Of a DNA stretch of 64,000 bases, positions 44,835 to 52,306 are shown in pieces. The position numbers were made by a program, and so were the translations under genes. Every line of letters starts with the position of its first letter. Positions within the stretch are counted from its first letter, which is position 1. Below the pieces are notes generated by a model. The model was not told the DNA's origin. It worked only from the letters and a program-made list of their open reading frames with translations, and searched no databases. The DNA comes from Prevotella sp. E9-3 (GTDB taxonomy: Bacteria > Bacteroidota > Bacteroidia > Bacteroidales > Bacteroidaceae): positions 434,001 to 498,000 of the forward strand of contig NZ_CP091786.1 in the NCBI RefSeq assembly GCF_022024015.1, read 5' to 3'.

Positions 44835-46702
44835 AACGTTATCTTAACGGTGATTTCACGTCTTGTCTGTGTAGCAACCTTGACGACATAGACACCATGA
44901 GTCATGCCGATGGTAGGAACGACGACCTCTGTGCCTACGTGCTTTACACGGGCAAGGGTACGGCCGGAGACATCACACAACTGATAGCCGTTGACACCCT
45001 CGGTGGTCTGAAGTGTCAGCGCACCGCTGCCACGCTTGACGGTGACGAGGGCCTTGCCGTTGTCCTTGACGGCCTGGATAGCCGTGGCATGACCATTATA
45101 GACGTTCGACATACCGTCGAAGTCGAGCTCCATGGAGGGCATATCCTTATCGGCATTGAAGCCAGGCTTGCGATAGTGGTACTTAAACAGGCGCGGATAG
45201 GCCACGGAGGTGAACACGAGGTCGTTGTTGAAGTTGCGCAACGTGTGCACGTAGTCGATGCCCTCGGCCAGATCCATCACCAGCACAGGCATCTCATCGG
45301 CTTTGTTGTCCAGACGGAACAGCTCCCAGGTCTGTGTACCGGCAGGTACTTGGTTCTGTCCGCGGAAATACATCGAACCGCCGCATACGGTGCCCTCCCA
45401 CTGGGCGCCGGCACCCGTTCCGGGGTTCAGGTCGCTGTGCATGGCCGAGCCTTCGGGAGTACCGTCGGTATAGAAAATCTCCAGGCCACGGCAGAAGTCA
45501 TAGGAGGTGTTTACTCCCCACTGGCCCTTACCCCATACATAGCCGTCGAAGACGCAGTAGGGGAACACGTCGGGCACACCACTATTGGTGCCGGTTTCGT
45601 TGGGCACCTTGTTGATGTCGAGCACCAGCGAGGTGCCTTCCTTGGTGCCGTCGGTACGAATCAGCTCTATACCATACGAGTTGTCGGGCGACATACCGCG
45701 GTAATAGACATAGTCGCCCATCACACAGGTGGTAAACGCACCGTCACCGTTCTTGATGCCATTGGCATTCTCGCCCTCGGTGAAGTCGCCTATCATGCGG
45801 GTGCCCTCGGGCGTGCCGTCAGAGTACCAGGGCTCCGAACCGTATTCTTCCGACACGGCCTTGAAGAAGAGCCACTTGTTGTTCACGTTCGTCATCCAGT
45901 CGAGCTGGGCACTGTTGGTCTTGCCCGTGTTCTCATCGACGACGGTCGTATTGATATCGCCCAGCATGATGGTGCCTGCCTCGGTGCCGTCGGTCACCCA
46001 CAGCGTCTCGGTGAACTCACCGTCCTTCGTGTCGCCCTTGAAGAACACCTTGCGGCCTACGCGGCAGAAGTGGTACTGGTCGTTAGCCGTGTGCGTGCCA
46101 GGATATTTCACCCAGCAGTCCTTCAGCAGCTTAGTGCCCTCGGCGGTACCGTCACTTACCCACAGCCAGCGCTGTTCCTCGTCACCGTAGGTCATACTCT
46201 CGAAGTCGATGGCACCGAAGATGAACTGTGTCTCGTTCACCTGCGTGAAACCGGCAGGGTTGGAGTCGCCTATCTCGTTGATGTCCATCAGCATATAGGT
46301 GCCGGCCTCTGTGCCGTCCGATATCCACAGCTCACAACCGTCCTCGTCGTTGCCCGTGGCCTGGAACACCACTTTGTCGTTGAAACGGGTGATGTACTGC
46401 ACGTTCGAGCTGACGGCGCCAGGGTAGATGTCTTTCACCATCTTCGTGCCGGCAGGCGTTCCGTCCGACACCCATAGTTCTTCGCCGTGAGTATCTTCCT
46501 TGGCAGTGAAGAATACCTTCCATCCAGCTTGTGCACTGCCGGAAATGACAATATTCTTCGACTTGTCAAAGGAACGGTCGGTCATTGTGGTTACTGTCAC
46601 ACCCTCAGGTGTAAGCATCTCCATGCCTTCAGGAAGTGTCTGGGCTTTCATGCCGGTACTGGCGGCAAGACCCATTGCTAAAAGTAGAAATGTCTTTCTC
46701 AT
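44831..46702 (-). CDS. Secreted putative beta-propeller with ELWxSDGT repeats
   Basis: A 623-residue exported protein (signal peptide 1-20 ending GMKAQ), first gene of the SusCD operon. It contains seven repeats of the pattern ELWxSDGTxxGT at about residues 75, 124, 179, 233, 290, 346 and 408, spaced 49-62 residues, plus a weaker eighth near 469 (WELFRLD). This spacing fits one beta-propeller blade per repeat. The last 80 residues end in a T9SS-like domain (GYQLCDVSGRTLARV, then GVYVVKVATQ). No catalytic residues were recognised. Its position before susC, coupled by ATGA, suggests a surface-bound binding protein for the PUL substrate. Confidence 0.72.
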   Translation of the reverse strand: MRKTFLLLAMGLAASTGMKAQTLPEGMEMLTPEGVTVTTMTDRSFDKSKNIVISGSAQAGWKVFFTAKEDTHGEELWVSDGTPAGTKMVKDIYPGAVSSNVQYITRFNDKVVFQATGNDEDGCELWISDGTEAGTYMLMDINEIGDSNPAGFTQVNETQFIFGAIDFESMTYGDEEQRWLWVSDGTAEGTKLLKDCWVKYPGTHTANDQYHFCRVGRKVFFKGDTKDGEFTETLWVTDGTEAGTIMLGDINTTVVDENTGKTNSAQLDWMTNVNNKWLFFKAVSEEYGSEPWYSDGTPEGTRMIGDFTEGENANGIKNGDGAFTTCVMGDYVYYRGMSPDNSYGIELIRTDGTKEGTSLVLDINKVPNETGTNSGVPDVFPYCVFDGYVWGKGQWGVNTSYDFCRGLEIFYTDGTPEGSAMHSDLNPGTGAGAQWEGTVCGGSMYFRGQNQVPAGTQTWELFRLDNKADEMPVLVMDLAEGIDYVHTLRNFNNDLVFTSVAYPRLFKYHYRKPGFNADKDMPSMELDFDGMSNVYNGHATAIQAVKDNGKALVTVKRGSGALTLQTTEGVNGYQLCDVSGRTLARVKHVGTEVVVPTIGMTHGVYVVKVATQTRREITVKITL

Positions 46703-46793
46703 AATAAAAATGTTTTTAGTTAATACTATACAGTTAGTCTGGTAATATTTCCTTCGCAGCCCCTTAGCCTAGGGGTCATTGGCTTTTCCGGTT

Positions 46794-46801
46794 CAAAGAT
46801 A
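46794..46801 (-). promoter_or_regulatory. -7 promoter element of the propeller-SusCD operon
   Basis: The minus strand reads TATCTTTG, matching TAnnTTTG, about 92 bp before the ATG at 46702. The leader contains CCCCT-N6-AGGGG (about 46760-46775), a small hairpin. No clear -33 box was found, as expected if an activator is required. Confidence 0.5.
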
Positions 46802-46896
46802 GGCATATTCTCTAGATGTCCTCAGCAATATTGTTCTGAAAAAAAGGAAAAACAGACCGAACTGAAAAACATTACTAATCCTTATAGTTAACGGGC

Positions 46897-46924
46897 AAAA
46901 AAAGTTCCCCTTTCCAGAGGAACT
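46897..46924 (-). terminator. Rho-independent terminator downstream of lrp
   Basis: On the minus strand AGTTCC, a 10-base loop region and GGAACT are followed by seven T. This is the most canonical terminator in the window. It lies 127 bp after the lrp stop and before the PUL promoter. The rest of the 348-bp gap 46703-47050 holds the PUL promoter and the palindromic element. Confidence 0.75.
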
Positions 46925-46985
46925 AACTTATTTTACAATGCAACCCTACGCCCCAACAGGTCATAAGTCCACCCATGCCAGCCTC

Positions 46986-47022
46986 ACCCCCAACCCCTCT
47001 CCGATTGGAGAGGGGAGTGGGT
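46986..47022. repeat. GC-rich palindromic dispersed element
   Basis: CCCCTCTCC-gatt-GGAGAGGGG is a perfect 9-bp stem preceded by CACCCCCAA. Related copies occur at 23721-23737 (half), 52423-52459 (inside pdxT), 54184-54213 and 54278-54306. No transposase is linked. It resembles REP-like elements moved in trans. Confidence 0.7.
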
Positions 47023-47050
47023 ACCTATATATACTTTCTATATATACTAC

Positions 47051-47515
47051 CTATATGTTTATGCCGTAGTTCTGCTTCACTTCGCTCATCACGAAGGTGC
47101 TTTCAATGGAACTAAGGTCTTCTATCTCGCCCAGTTTGTTGAGCACAAATTCCTGGTAATGTTTCATGTCGCGTGCCCTTACCTTTAATAGGTAGTCGTA
47201 GGCACCGGAGGTGTTGTAACACTCAGTTACCTCGGGAATGCGCATGATGCGGTGAACAAACGAGTCGGCAATCTTGTGGTTGATCTGCTTCAGTTTCACT
47301 TTGCAGAACACCTGTAGGCCAAGGTTCAGCTTTTCGGCATCCAGAACGGCTACATACTTCTTGATATAGCCTTTCTTTTCGAGTCGTTTCTGACGTTCAA
47401 ATACAGGAGTTGGGGTCAGATGAACGGCATCTGCCAACTCTTTTGTGGTCAATTTAGCGTTTTTTTGCAGTGTTCTGAGAATCTGCAGGTCTGTTTCGTC
47501 GAGTGTTTCAGCCAT
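47051..47515 (-). CDS. Lrp/AsnC-family transcriptional regulator
   Basis: A 154-residue regulator with an N-terminal helix-turn-helix (LDETDLQILRTLQKNAKLTTKELADAVHLTP) and a C-terminal RAM/AsnC ligand domain (VTECYNTSGAYDYLLKVRARD). Family members sense amino acids. I chose ATG 47515 because the protein then starts MAETLDETD at the usual place; the longer frame runs through the promoter. It is divergent from metY with overlapping promoters, so it probably controls metY and itself. A 3'-end copy of this gene lies at 23738-23852. Confidence 0.92.
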   Translation of the reverse strand: MAETLDETDLQILRTLQKNAKLTTKELADAVHLTPTPVFERQKRLEKKGYIKKYVAVLDAEKLNLGLQVFCKVKLKQINHKIADSFVHRIMRIPEVTECYNTSGAYDYLLKVRARDMKHYQEFVLNKLGEIEDLSSIESTFVMSEVKQNYGINI

Positions 47516-47584
47516 TTTGAAGAATGATTTTCTGTTAGAGGGTATAAAAAATGCTCTGAAAAGAGAATTGTTCTTTGATGAGTG

Positions 47585-47651
47585 CAAAGTTAGTGATATT
47601 TTCTGAATACAACAAGAAATTTGGTAGATAATTCTAAAGTCCTTAACTTTG
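47585..47651. promoter_or_regulatory. Overlapping divergent promoters of lrp and metY with a shared operator candidate
   Basis: For metY: TTTG (47620-47623), 20 bp, TAACTTTG (47644-47651). For lrp on the minus strand: TTG (47615-47613), 20 bp, TAACTTTG (47592-47585). TTTTCTGAATA (47599-47609) lies within the lrp spacer and, 10 bp on, TTTGGTAGATAAT overlaps the metY -33 box. The same two blocks with the same spacing precede the PLP-enzyme operon at 10516-10549. A protein bound here would affect both directions. Confidence 0.75.
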
Positions 47652-47656
47652 CACCG

Positions 47657-47797
47657 TCAAAAGTTCCTTAAGCATAGGAACGACAGAGGTCTGAACAGGC
47701 GCAGGCCTTTAGAAATTGAGTAATAATTGTCTGGTACGCTTGTTCAGACCCCCATCCCTCTAACGTAGGGAGCAAAAATAAAGAAAGGAATACAATT
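47657..47797 (+). ncRNA. Structured 5' leader of metY, possible riboswitch
   Basis: Between the predicted transcription start and the ATG are three hairpins. GTTCCT-N7-AGGAAC lies at 47664-47682. GGTCTGAACAGGCG pairs with CGCTTGTTCAGACC (about 47689-47750), a 14-bp stem with one G-U pair and a 34-base loop. TCCCT-N7-AGGGA (47755-47771) lies close to the ribosome-binding region. I see no SAM-I core. It may be an amino-acid or SAM-related riboswitch of another class, or an attenuator. Confidence 0.5.
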
Positions 47798-49087
47798 ATG
47801 GCACAGAAAAATTATCGTTTTGAGACTCTTCAACTTCATGTAGGTCAGGAACAGGCCGACCCCGCAACCGACGCACGTGCAGTGCCCATTTATCAAACTA
47901 CTTCCTACGTGTTCCGTAATTCTCAGCATGCTGCCGACCGTTTTGGTCTGCGCGATGCAGGTAATATCTACGGTCGTCTGACCAACTCTACCCAGGGCGT
48001 GTTCGAGGATCGTGTGGCTGCTCTCGAAGGTGGCGTAGCCGGTCTGGCAGTGGCCAGCGGTGCGGCTGCTATCACCTATGCATTGCAGAATATTGCCCAG
48101 AATGGCGACCATATCGTGGCAGCCGACAATCTCTACGGTGGCAGCTACAACCTGATAACACACACACTGGCTACCCAGGGCATCACCAACACCATTATTA
48201 ATATTAACGACCTAGATGCTCTGGAAGCAGCGATCCAACCCAACACAAAAGTTATATATGCCGAGACTTTCGGCAATCCCAACAGTGATGTATTGAACAT
48301 CGAAGGCGTAGCCGAGGTGGCCCATCGTCACAACATCCCCTTCATTGTTGACAACACCTTCGGCACTCCCTACCTGATTCGTCCGTTGGAGCACGGAGCC
48401 GACATCGTGGTTCACTCGGCTACGAAATTCCTTGGCGGTCACGGAACCTCTCTGGGCGGTGTGATCGTTGATGGCGGTAAGTTTGACTGGAAGGCCAATG
48501 CCGACAAGTTCCCCACACTGGGCAAGCCCGATCCCTCTTATCATGGTATTGTCTTTGCCGATGCTGTGGGCGCAGCTGCCTACGTGACTCGTATCCGTGC
48601 CGTGATTCTGCGTGACACCGGTGCTGCCATCTCACCCTTCAACGCCTTCATCCTGCTGCAGGGTGTCGAGACCTTGAGTCTGCGTGTGGAGCGTCATGTG
48701 GAGAATGCGCTGAAGGTGGTTGACTTCCTGGCTAAACATCCGAAGGTGGCTGCCGTTCATCATCCTTCACTGGAGAGTCATCCTGACCATGCTCTCTACA
48801 AGAAGTACTATCCCAATGGTGGCGGTTCAATCTTCACCTTCGAAGTGAAGGGCGGACAGGAAGAGGCCTGGAAGTTCATCGATGCACTTCAGATCTTCTC
48901 GCTGTTGGCCAACGTGGCCGATGTGAAGAGTCTGGTGATCCATCCCTATACCACCACTCACTCACAGCTCTCGCCCGAAGAACTGGCAGAACAGCACATC
49001 ACTCCTGCAACTATTCGTCTGAGCATCGGTACCGAGCATATCGACGACATCATCGAAGACTTGCAGCAGGCACTCAACCAAATCTGA
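47798..49087 (+). CDS. metY: O-acetylhomoserine sulfhydrylase
   Basis: A PLP enzyme of 429 residues that joins sulfide to O-acetylhomoserine to make homocysteine. The length and the N-terminus (YRFETLQLHVGQEQADPATDARAVPIYQTTSY in pattern) are typical of MetY. The PLP lysine is in VHSATKFLGGHGTSLGG. FIVDNTFGTPYL and the C-terminal TIRLSIGTEHIDDII are family signatures. It is longer than the paralogue at 10603-11778. Transcribed from a promoter overlapping that of the divergent lrp and carrying a structured leader. Confidence 0.93.
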   Translation: MAQKNYRFETLQLHVGQEQADPATDARAVPIYQTTSYVFRNSQHAADRFGLRDAGNIYGRLTNSTQGVFEDRVAALEGGVAGLAVASGAAAITYALQNIAQNGDHIVAADNLYGGSYNLITHTLATQGITNTIININDLDALEAAIQPNTKVIYAETFGNPNSDVLNIEGVAEVAHRHNIPFIVDNTFGTPYLIRPLEHGADIVVHSATKFLGGHGTSLGGVIVDGGKFDWKANADKFPTLGKPDPSYHGIVFADAVGAAAYVTRIRAVILRDTGAAISPFNAFILLQGVETLSLRVERHVENALKVVDFLAKHPKVAAVHHPSLESHPDHALYKKYYPNGGGSIFTFEVKGGQEEAWKFIDALQIFSLLANVADVKSLVIHPYTTTHSQLSPEELAEQHITPATIRLSIGTEHIDDIIEDLQQALNQI

Positions 49088-49140
49088 CCCTTAATCTCTT
49101 TTGACCGTAGTAAATAACAGATTTGTGCGATTGTAGTATC

Positions 49141-49182
49141 ACAGGAATATGGTATTTTTCTCAGAAAAAGCCTGTTCCTGTG
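49141..49182 (+). terminator. Long inverted repeat after metY
   Basis: ACAGGAA (49141-49147) pairs with TTCCTGT (49175-49181), and inside it TTTTTC-TCA-GAAAAA forms a second stem. It lies 53 bp after metY and just upstream of the cysK promoter. It could end the metY transcript or be a regulatory site of cysK; there is no T-run after the outer stem. Confidence 0.4.
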
Positions 49183-49203
49183 TTTGCTTTCGAAAAATAT
49201 ATG

Positions 49204-49211
49204 TAATTTTG
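49204..49211 (+). promoter_or_regulatory. -7 promoter element of cysK
   Basis: TAATTTTG matches TAnnTTTG, 35 bp before the cysK start. TTTG at 49183-49186 is 17 bp upstream, slightly close for a -33 box. Confidence 0.55.
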
Positions 49212-49246
49212 CTTCCAGAATAAAACAGTAAAAAACTTTATAGACT

Positions 49247-50194
49247 ATGGCAAAAATTGCAAAACAGCTGACCGAGCTCGTCGGCAACACTCCACTCTTA
49301 GAGCTCAACAAGTATTCAAAGGCAAAGGGACTGAACACCCCCGTTATTGCTAAGGTAGAATTCTTCAATCCTGGTGGCAGCGTAAAGGATCGTATAGCAC
49401 TTGCTATGATTGAGGATGCAGAGAAGAAAGGTATTCTAAAGCCCGGTGCTACCATCATCGAGCCCACCAGCGGAAACACAGGCGTAGGACTGGCATTGGT
49501 ATCGGCCGTGAAGGGTTATCACCTGATTCTCACCATGCCCGAGACCATGAGTGTTGAGCGTCGCAACTTGGTGAAAGCCTATGGCGCTGAGGTTCGCCTC
49601 ACTCCTGGAAAAGACGGAATGCCCGGTGCTATCCGTGCTGCAGAGGAATTGCGCGACAGTATCCCCGGTTCTGTAATCCTGCAGCAGTTTGAGAATGGTG
49701 CCAACCCCGCCAAGCATTATGCCACAACAGGCCCAGAGATTTGGCGCGACACCGATGGTCAGGTAGATATCTTCATTGGTGGTGTGGGTACTGGCGGAAC
49801 CATCTCAGGCACAGGTAAGTATTTGAAGGAACAGAATCCTAATGTGAAGATTATCGCTGTAGAGCCGAAGTCAAGCCCCGTGCTGAATGGTGGTCAGAGC
49901 GGTCCTCACAAGATTCAGGGTATCGGTGCCGGTTTTGTGCCCAAGACCTACGATGCCAACGTTATCGACGAGGTGTTCGATGTAGAGAACGACGATGCCA
50001 TCCGTACCGGTCGCGAACTGGCTCAGCAGGAAGGTCTGCTCGTTGGTATCTCAGCAGGTGCTGCCGCTTTTGCTGCTGCCGAGGTGGCCAAGCGTCCGGA
50101 GAACAAGGGCAAGAAGATTGTAGTGTTACTGCCCGATACCGGCGAACGCTATCTTTCTACCGTGCTGTATGCATTTGAAGAGTATCCTCTTTAA
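49247..50194 (+). CDS. cysK: Cysteine synthase A (O-acetylserine sulfhydrylase)
   Basis: Makes L-cysteine from O-acetylserine and sulfide. 315 residues, PLP lysine K47 in [11 protein letters not shown]; the acetylserine-binding loop is [14 protein letters not shown]; the phosphate-binding loop is [16 protein letters not shown]; and the C-terminal domain has [15 protein letters not shown]. Full length and all key residues present. It lies between metY and the pdx operon; CysK and MetY both need PLP, a sensible grouping. Confidence 0.96.
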   Translation: MAKIAKQLTELVGNTPLLELNKYSKAKGLNTPVIAKVEFFNPGGSVKDRIALAMIEDAEKKGILKPGATIIEPTSGNTGVGLALVSAVKGYHLILTMPETMSVERRNLVKAYGAEVRLTPGKDGMPGAIRAAEELRDSIPGSVILQQFENGANPAKHYATTGPEIWRDTDGQVDIFIGGVGTGGTISGTGKYLKEQNPNVKIIAVEPKSSPVLNGGQSGPHKIQGIGAGFVPKTYDANVIDEVFDVENDDAIRTGRELAQQEGLLVGISAGAAAFAAAEVAKRPENKGKKIVVLLPDTGERYLSTVLYAFEEYPL

Positions 50195-50230
50195 TCCATT
50201 TTAGTTTATCATCCATTATAACCGTTTTCA

Positions 50231-50288
50231 AATTTTGGCCAGAATTCTCGTAATTTTGGCCATTATTTTTTGAATTTTGGCCAAAATT
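50231..50288 (+). repeat. Three phased 21-bp repeats upstream of the pdx operon
   Basis: AATTTTGGCCA occurs at 50231, 50252 and 50273, exactly 21 bp apart, which puts all three on one face of the helix. The last extends to the perfect palindrome AATTTTGGCCAAAATT. They lie about 90-145 bp upstream of the probable start of transcription of the ThiD-like/AraC gene and are candidate operators for its product. The rest of the gap 50195-50416 shows a TTG-N20-TTCCTTTG promoter-like pair (50377-50407). Confidence 0.7.
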
Positions 50289-50416
50289 TATTTTAGTATG
50301 ATGATGATGAGGCCGCAATAGTTGAAAGACGGGTTTGCATAAACTGCACTTTTCTTTATCAATAGAAGAACAAAACTTGGCATTTTGCTCGTTTTTTCTT
50401 TCCTTTGCAAAAAATT

Positions 50417-51310
50417 ATGGACATCACAAATACTATACTGACAATTACCGGCTCGGATGGAACGGGTGGATCGGGCATTCAGGCCGATATCCGTTTCATT
50501 GTGGAATTAGGTGGAGTGGCGGCTTCAGTCGTCACTTCTATCACGGTTCAGAATACGCTGGGTATTCAGGAGTTCTACGATCTGCCTGCCAGTGTGGTGC
50601 GCCAGCAGATAGAGGCCATCGTCAACGACCTGCAGCCAAAAGTGGTGAAGATAGGACTGGTGAGAAGAATCGATGTGGCCCAGGCCATCGTAGATGTGCT
50701 GCGCCAGTATCATCCTGAACAGGTGGTCTATGCGCCTGTGCTGCATTCCAGCAAGGGTGACCTGCTGGTGTCGGCAGAGACCTACGAAGCCATTCGCAAC
50801 CTGTTGATGCCCCTCTGTACCATCGTTCTTGATCCTACCGACCATCAGTGGCACGGTTATGCCAATCAGCTGTCGTCGGCCGTTGCTGTTTTCCTGAGCA
50901 GGGGCGACTCCGTCGATGATGCCTTGTTGCATGCCCGGGCCCGTTTGAAGCAGTTGCCCGTTGGCTATGCCGATATGACAGGTCGCAGCAGTGAGCTGTA
51001 CAATCAGTTTCTTGATGCCGTGGGGCGTTTCTTCCATCGGTATAGTGATGTGGCTTTCTATGCCGAACAGCTCAATGTGAGTCCCCGTTATCTGGGACAG
51101 GTAACGCGCAGCATTGGTGGCCGTTCGCCAAAGGCTATTATAGACGAGCGAATCACCACGGAGATAGTGACGCTGCTCACCACCACCGACAAACCGCTGA
51201 AGGAAATTGCCCGTTTGTTAGGCTTCTCCTCACAGGCCCATCTGTCCCGTTATTTCAAGAATCAAAAAGGCTTTTCGCCTTCCAACTATAAACTAAAGCA
51301 TATAGGATGA
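50417..51310 (+). CDS. ThiD-like kinase domain fused to AraC-type DNA-binding domain
   Basis: A 297-residue protein (ATG 50417; the in-frame TTG at 50405 is less likely). Residues 5-180 match the ThiD/PdxK ribokinase-like fold: [28 protein letters not shown] and VVKIGL. The middle of the kinase, about 70 residues, is missing. The catalytic GTGC segment is replaced around 142-155 ([14 protein letters not shown]) and the DPVM Asp is Ala106, so kinase activity is doubtful. Residues about 205-297 are an AraC helix-turn-helix ([16 protein letters not shown], then [20 protein letters not shown]). Its stop overlaps the pdxS start (ATGA). I infer a transcription factor sensing a pyrimidine or B6 vitamer and controlling pdxST. 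Confidence 0.88.
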   Translation: MDITNTILTITGSDGTGGSGIQADIRFIVELGGVAASVVTSITVQNTLGIQEFYDLPASVVRQQIEAIVNDLQPKVVKIGLVRRIDVAQAIVDVLRQYHPEQVVYAPVLHSSKGDLLVSAETYEAIRNLLMPLCTIVLDPTDHQWHGYANQLSSAVAVFLSRGDSVDDALLHARARLKQLPVGYADMTGRSSELYNQFLDAVGRFFHRYSDVAFYAEQLNVSPRYLGQVTRSIGGRSPKAIIDERITTEIVTLLTTTDKPLKEIARLLGFSSQAHLSRYFKNQKGFSPSNYKLKHIG

Positions 51311-52212
51311 CTAATGTAAAAGAAACTGTTGTCGCTTCTCATGAGAACAGACAACAACTGAATCGCCAGTTGGCTCAGATGCTGAAAGGTGGCGTAATCA
51401 TGGATGTGACAACTCCCGAACAGGCCCGTATAGCCGAAGAGGCTGGTGCCTGTGCTGTGATGGCATTGGAACGTATTCCTGCTGATATTCGTGCAGCAGG
51501 TGGTGTAAGTCGTATGAGCGATCCGAAGATGATTCGCGGTATTCAGGAGGCTGTGACTATTCCCGTGATGGCGAAATGCCGTATCGGTCACATTGCTGAG
51601 GCTCAGATTCTGCAGGCTATCGAAATAGACTATATTGACGAGAGTGAGGTACTTTCACCAGCCGACAATATCTATCATATCGACAAAACCAAGTTTGACG
51701 TGCCTTTCGTGTGCGGTGCCAAGAACTTGGGTGAGGCTCTGCGCCGTATTGCCGAGGGTGCCACAATGATTCGTACCAAGGGTGAGCCAGGTACTGGCGA
51801 CGTGGTACAGGCTGTGAGTCACATGCGCATGATGCAGAGCGAGATTCGCCGACTGGTTAGTATGAGCGAGGACGAGCTCTTTGAGGCTGCCAAGCAGTTG
51901 CAGGCCCCTTACGAACTGGTGAAATTCGTTCATGAAAACGGTAAACTTCCTGTGGTGAACTTTGCTGCCGGTGGTGTGGCTACGCCTGCCGATGCTGCCC
52001 TGATGATGCAACTGGGTGCAGAAGGGGTGTTTGTGGGTAGTGGTATCTTCAAGAGTGGCAATCCCGCCAAGCGTGCCGCTGCTATTGTTCAGGCTGTGAC
52101 TAACTATAAGGATGCCAAACTCCTGGCTGAACTGTCAGAAGACTTAGGCGAGGCGATGGTAGGAATCAACGAGCATGAGATAGAACTCCTGATGGCCGAA
52201 CGAGGAAAGTGA
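51307..52212 (+). CDS. pdxS: Pyridoxal 5'-phosphate synthase, PdxS subunit
   Basis: The synthase subunit of the DXP-independent B6 pathway; with PdxT it makes PLP from ribose 5-phosphate, glyceraldehyde 3-phosphate and ammonia. 301 residues, (beta/alpha)8 barrel. [11 protein letters not shown] contains the metal/substrate Asp, [10 protein letters not shown] holds the first imine lysine, and [14 protein letters not shown] the second. [14 protein letters not shown] and VGSGIF bind phosphate. Full length. Overlaps the upstream regulator gene by 4 bp; separated from pdxT by a heptad array. Confidence 0.96.
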   Translation: MTNVKETVVASHENRQQLNRQLAQMLKGGVIMDVTTPEQARIAEEAGACAVMALERIPADIRAAGGVSRMSDPKMIRGIQEAVTIPVMAKCRIGHIAEAQILQAIEIDYIDESEVLSPADNIYHIDKTKFDVPFVCGAKNLGEALRRIAEGATMIRTKGEPGTGDVVQAVSHMRMMQSEIRRLVSMSEDELFEAAKQLQAPYELVKFVHENGKLPVVNFAAGGVATPADAALMMQLGAEGVFVGSGIFKSGNPAKRAAAIVQAVTNYKDAKLLAELSEDLGEAMVGINEHEIELLMAERGK

Positions 52213-52301
52213 GAGGTGAGAACTGAGAGTTGAGAACTGAGAGTTGAGAACTGAGAGTTGAGAGGTGAGAGGTGAGAATTGAGAGGTGAGAATTGAGAGG
52301 T
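52211..52301 (+). repeat. Heptanucleotide array (13 units) between pdxS and pdxT
   Basis: Thirteen perfect 7-bp registers of GAGANNT (GAGAGGT, GAGAACT, GAGAGTT, GAGAATT) start within the pdxS TGA stop and end 5 bp before the pdxT ATG. Five units are GAGAGGT, and followed by GA they give GAGGTGA, a match to the ribosome anti-Shine-Dalgarno. Copy-number change would alter ribosome loading on pdxT without changing coding sequence. Confidence 0.85.
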
Positions 52302-52306
52302 GTAAA

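Noticed and set aside
47516..47587. Extended N-terminus of the Lrp-family protein
   Set aside because: The extra 24 residues cover the leader and promoter side; homologues begin at the MAETLDETD-like start.
47657..47797. SAM-I or SAM-II riboswitch in the metY leader
   Set aside because: I could not find the conserved core of either class; kept only as an unclassified structured leader.
10603..49087. The two Cys/Met PLP enzyme genes as a recent duplication
   Set aside because: Their protein sequences differ throughout and lengths are 391 and 429; only the promoter block is shared.
50231..50288. Short regularly spaced repeats as a CRISPR array
   Set aside because: Repeats are only 11 bp, the spacing is 21 bp, there are three copies, and no cas gene is near. 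The same holds for 58346-58408.
50335..50718. A 127-residue plus-strand frame overlapping the ThiD-AraC start
   Set aside because: It reads the kinase-domain DNA in another frame and has no recognisable features.
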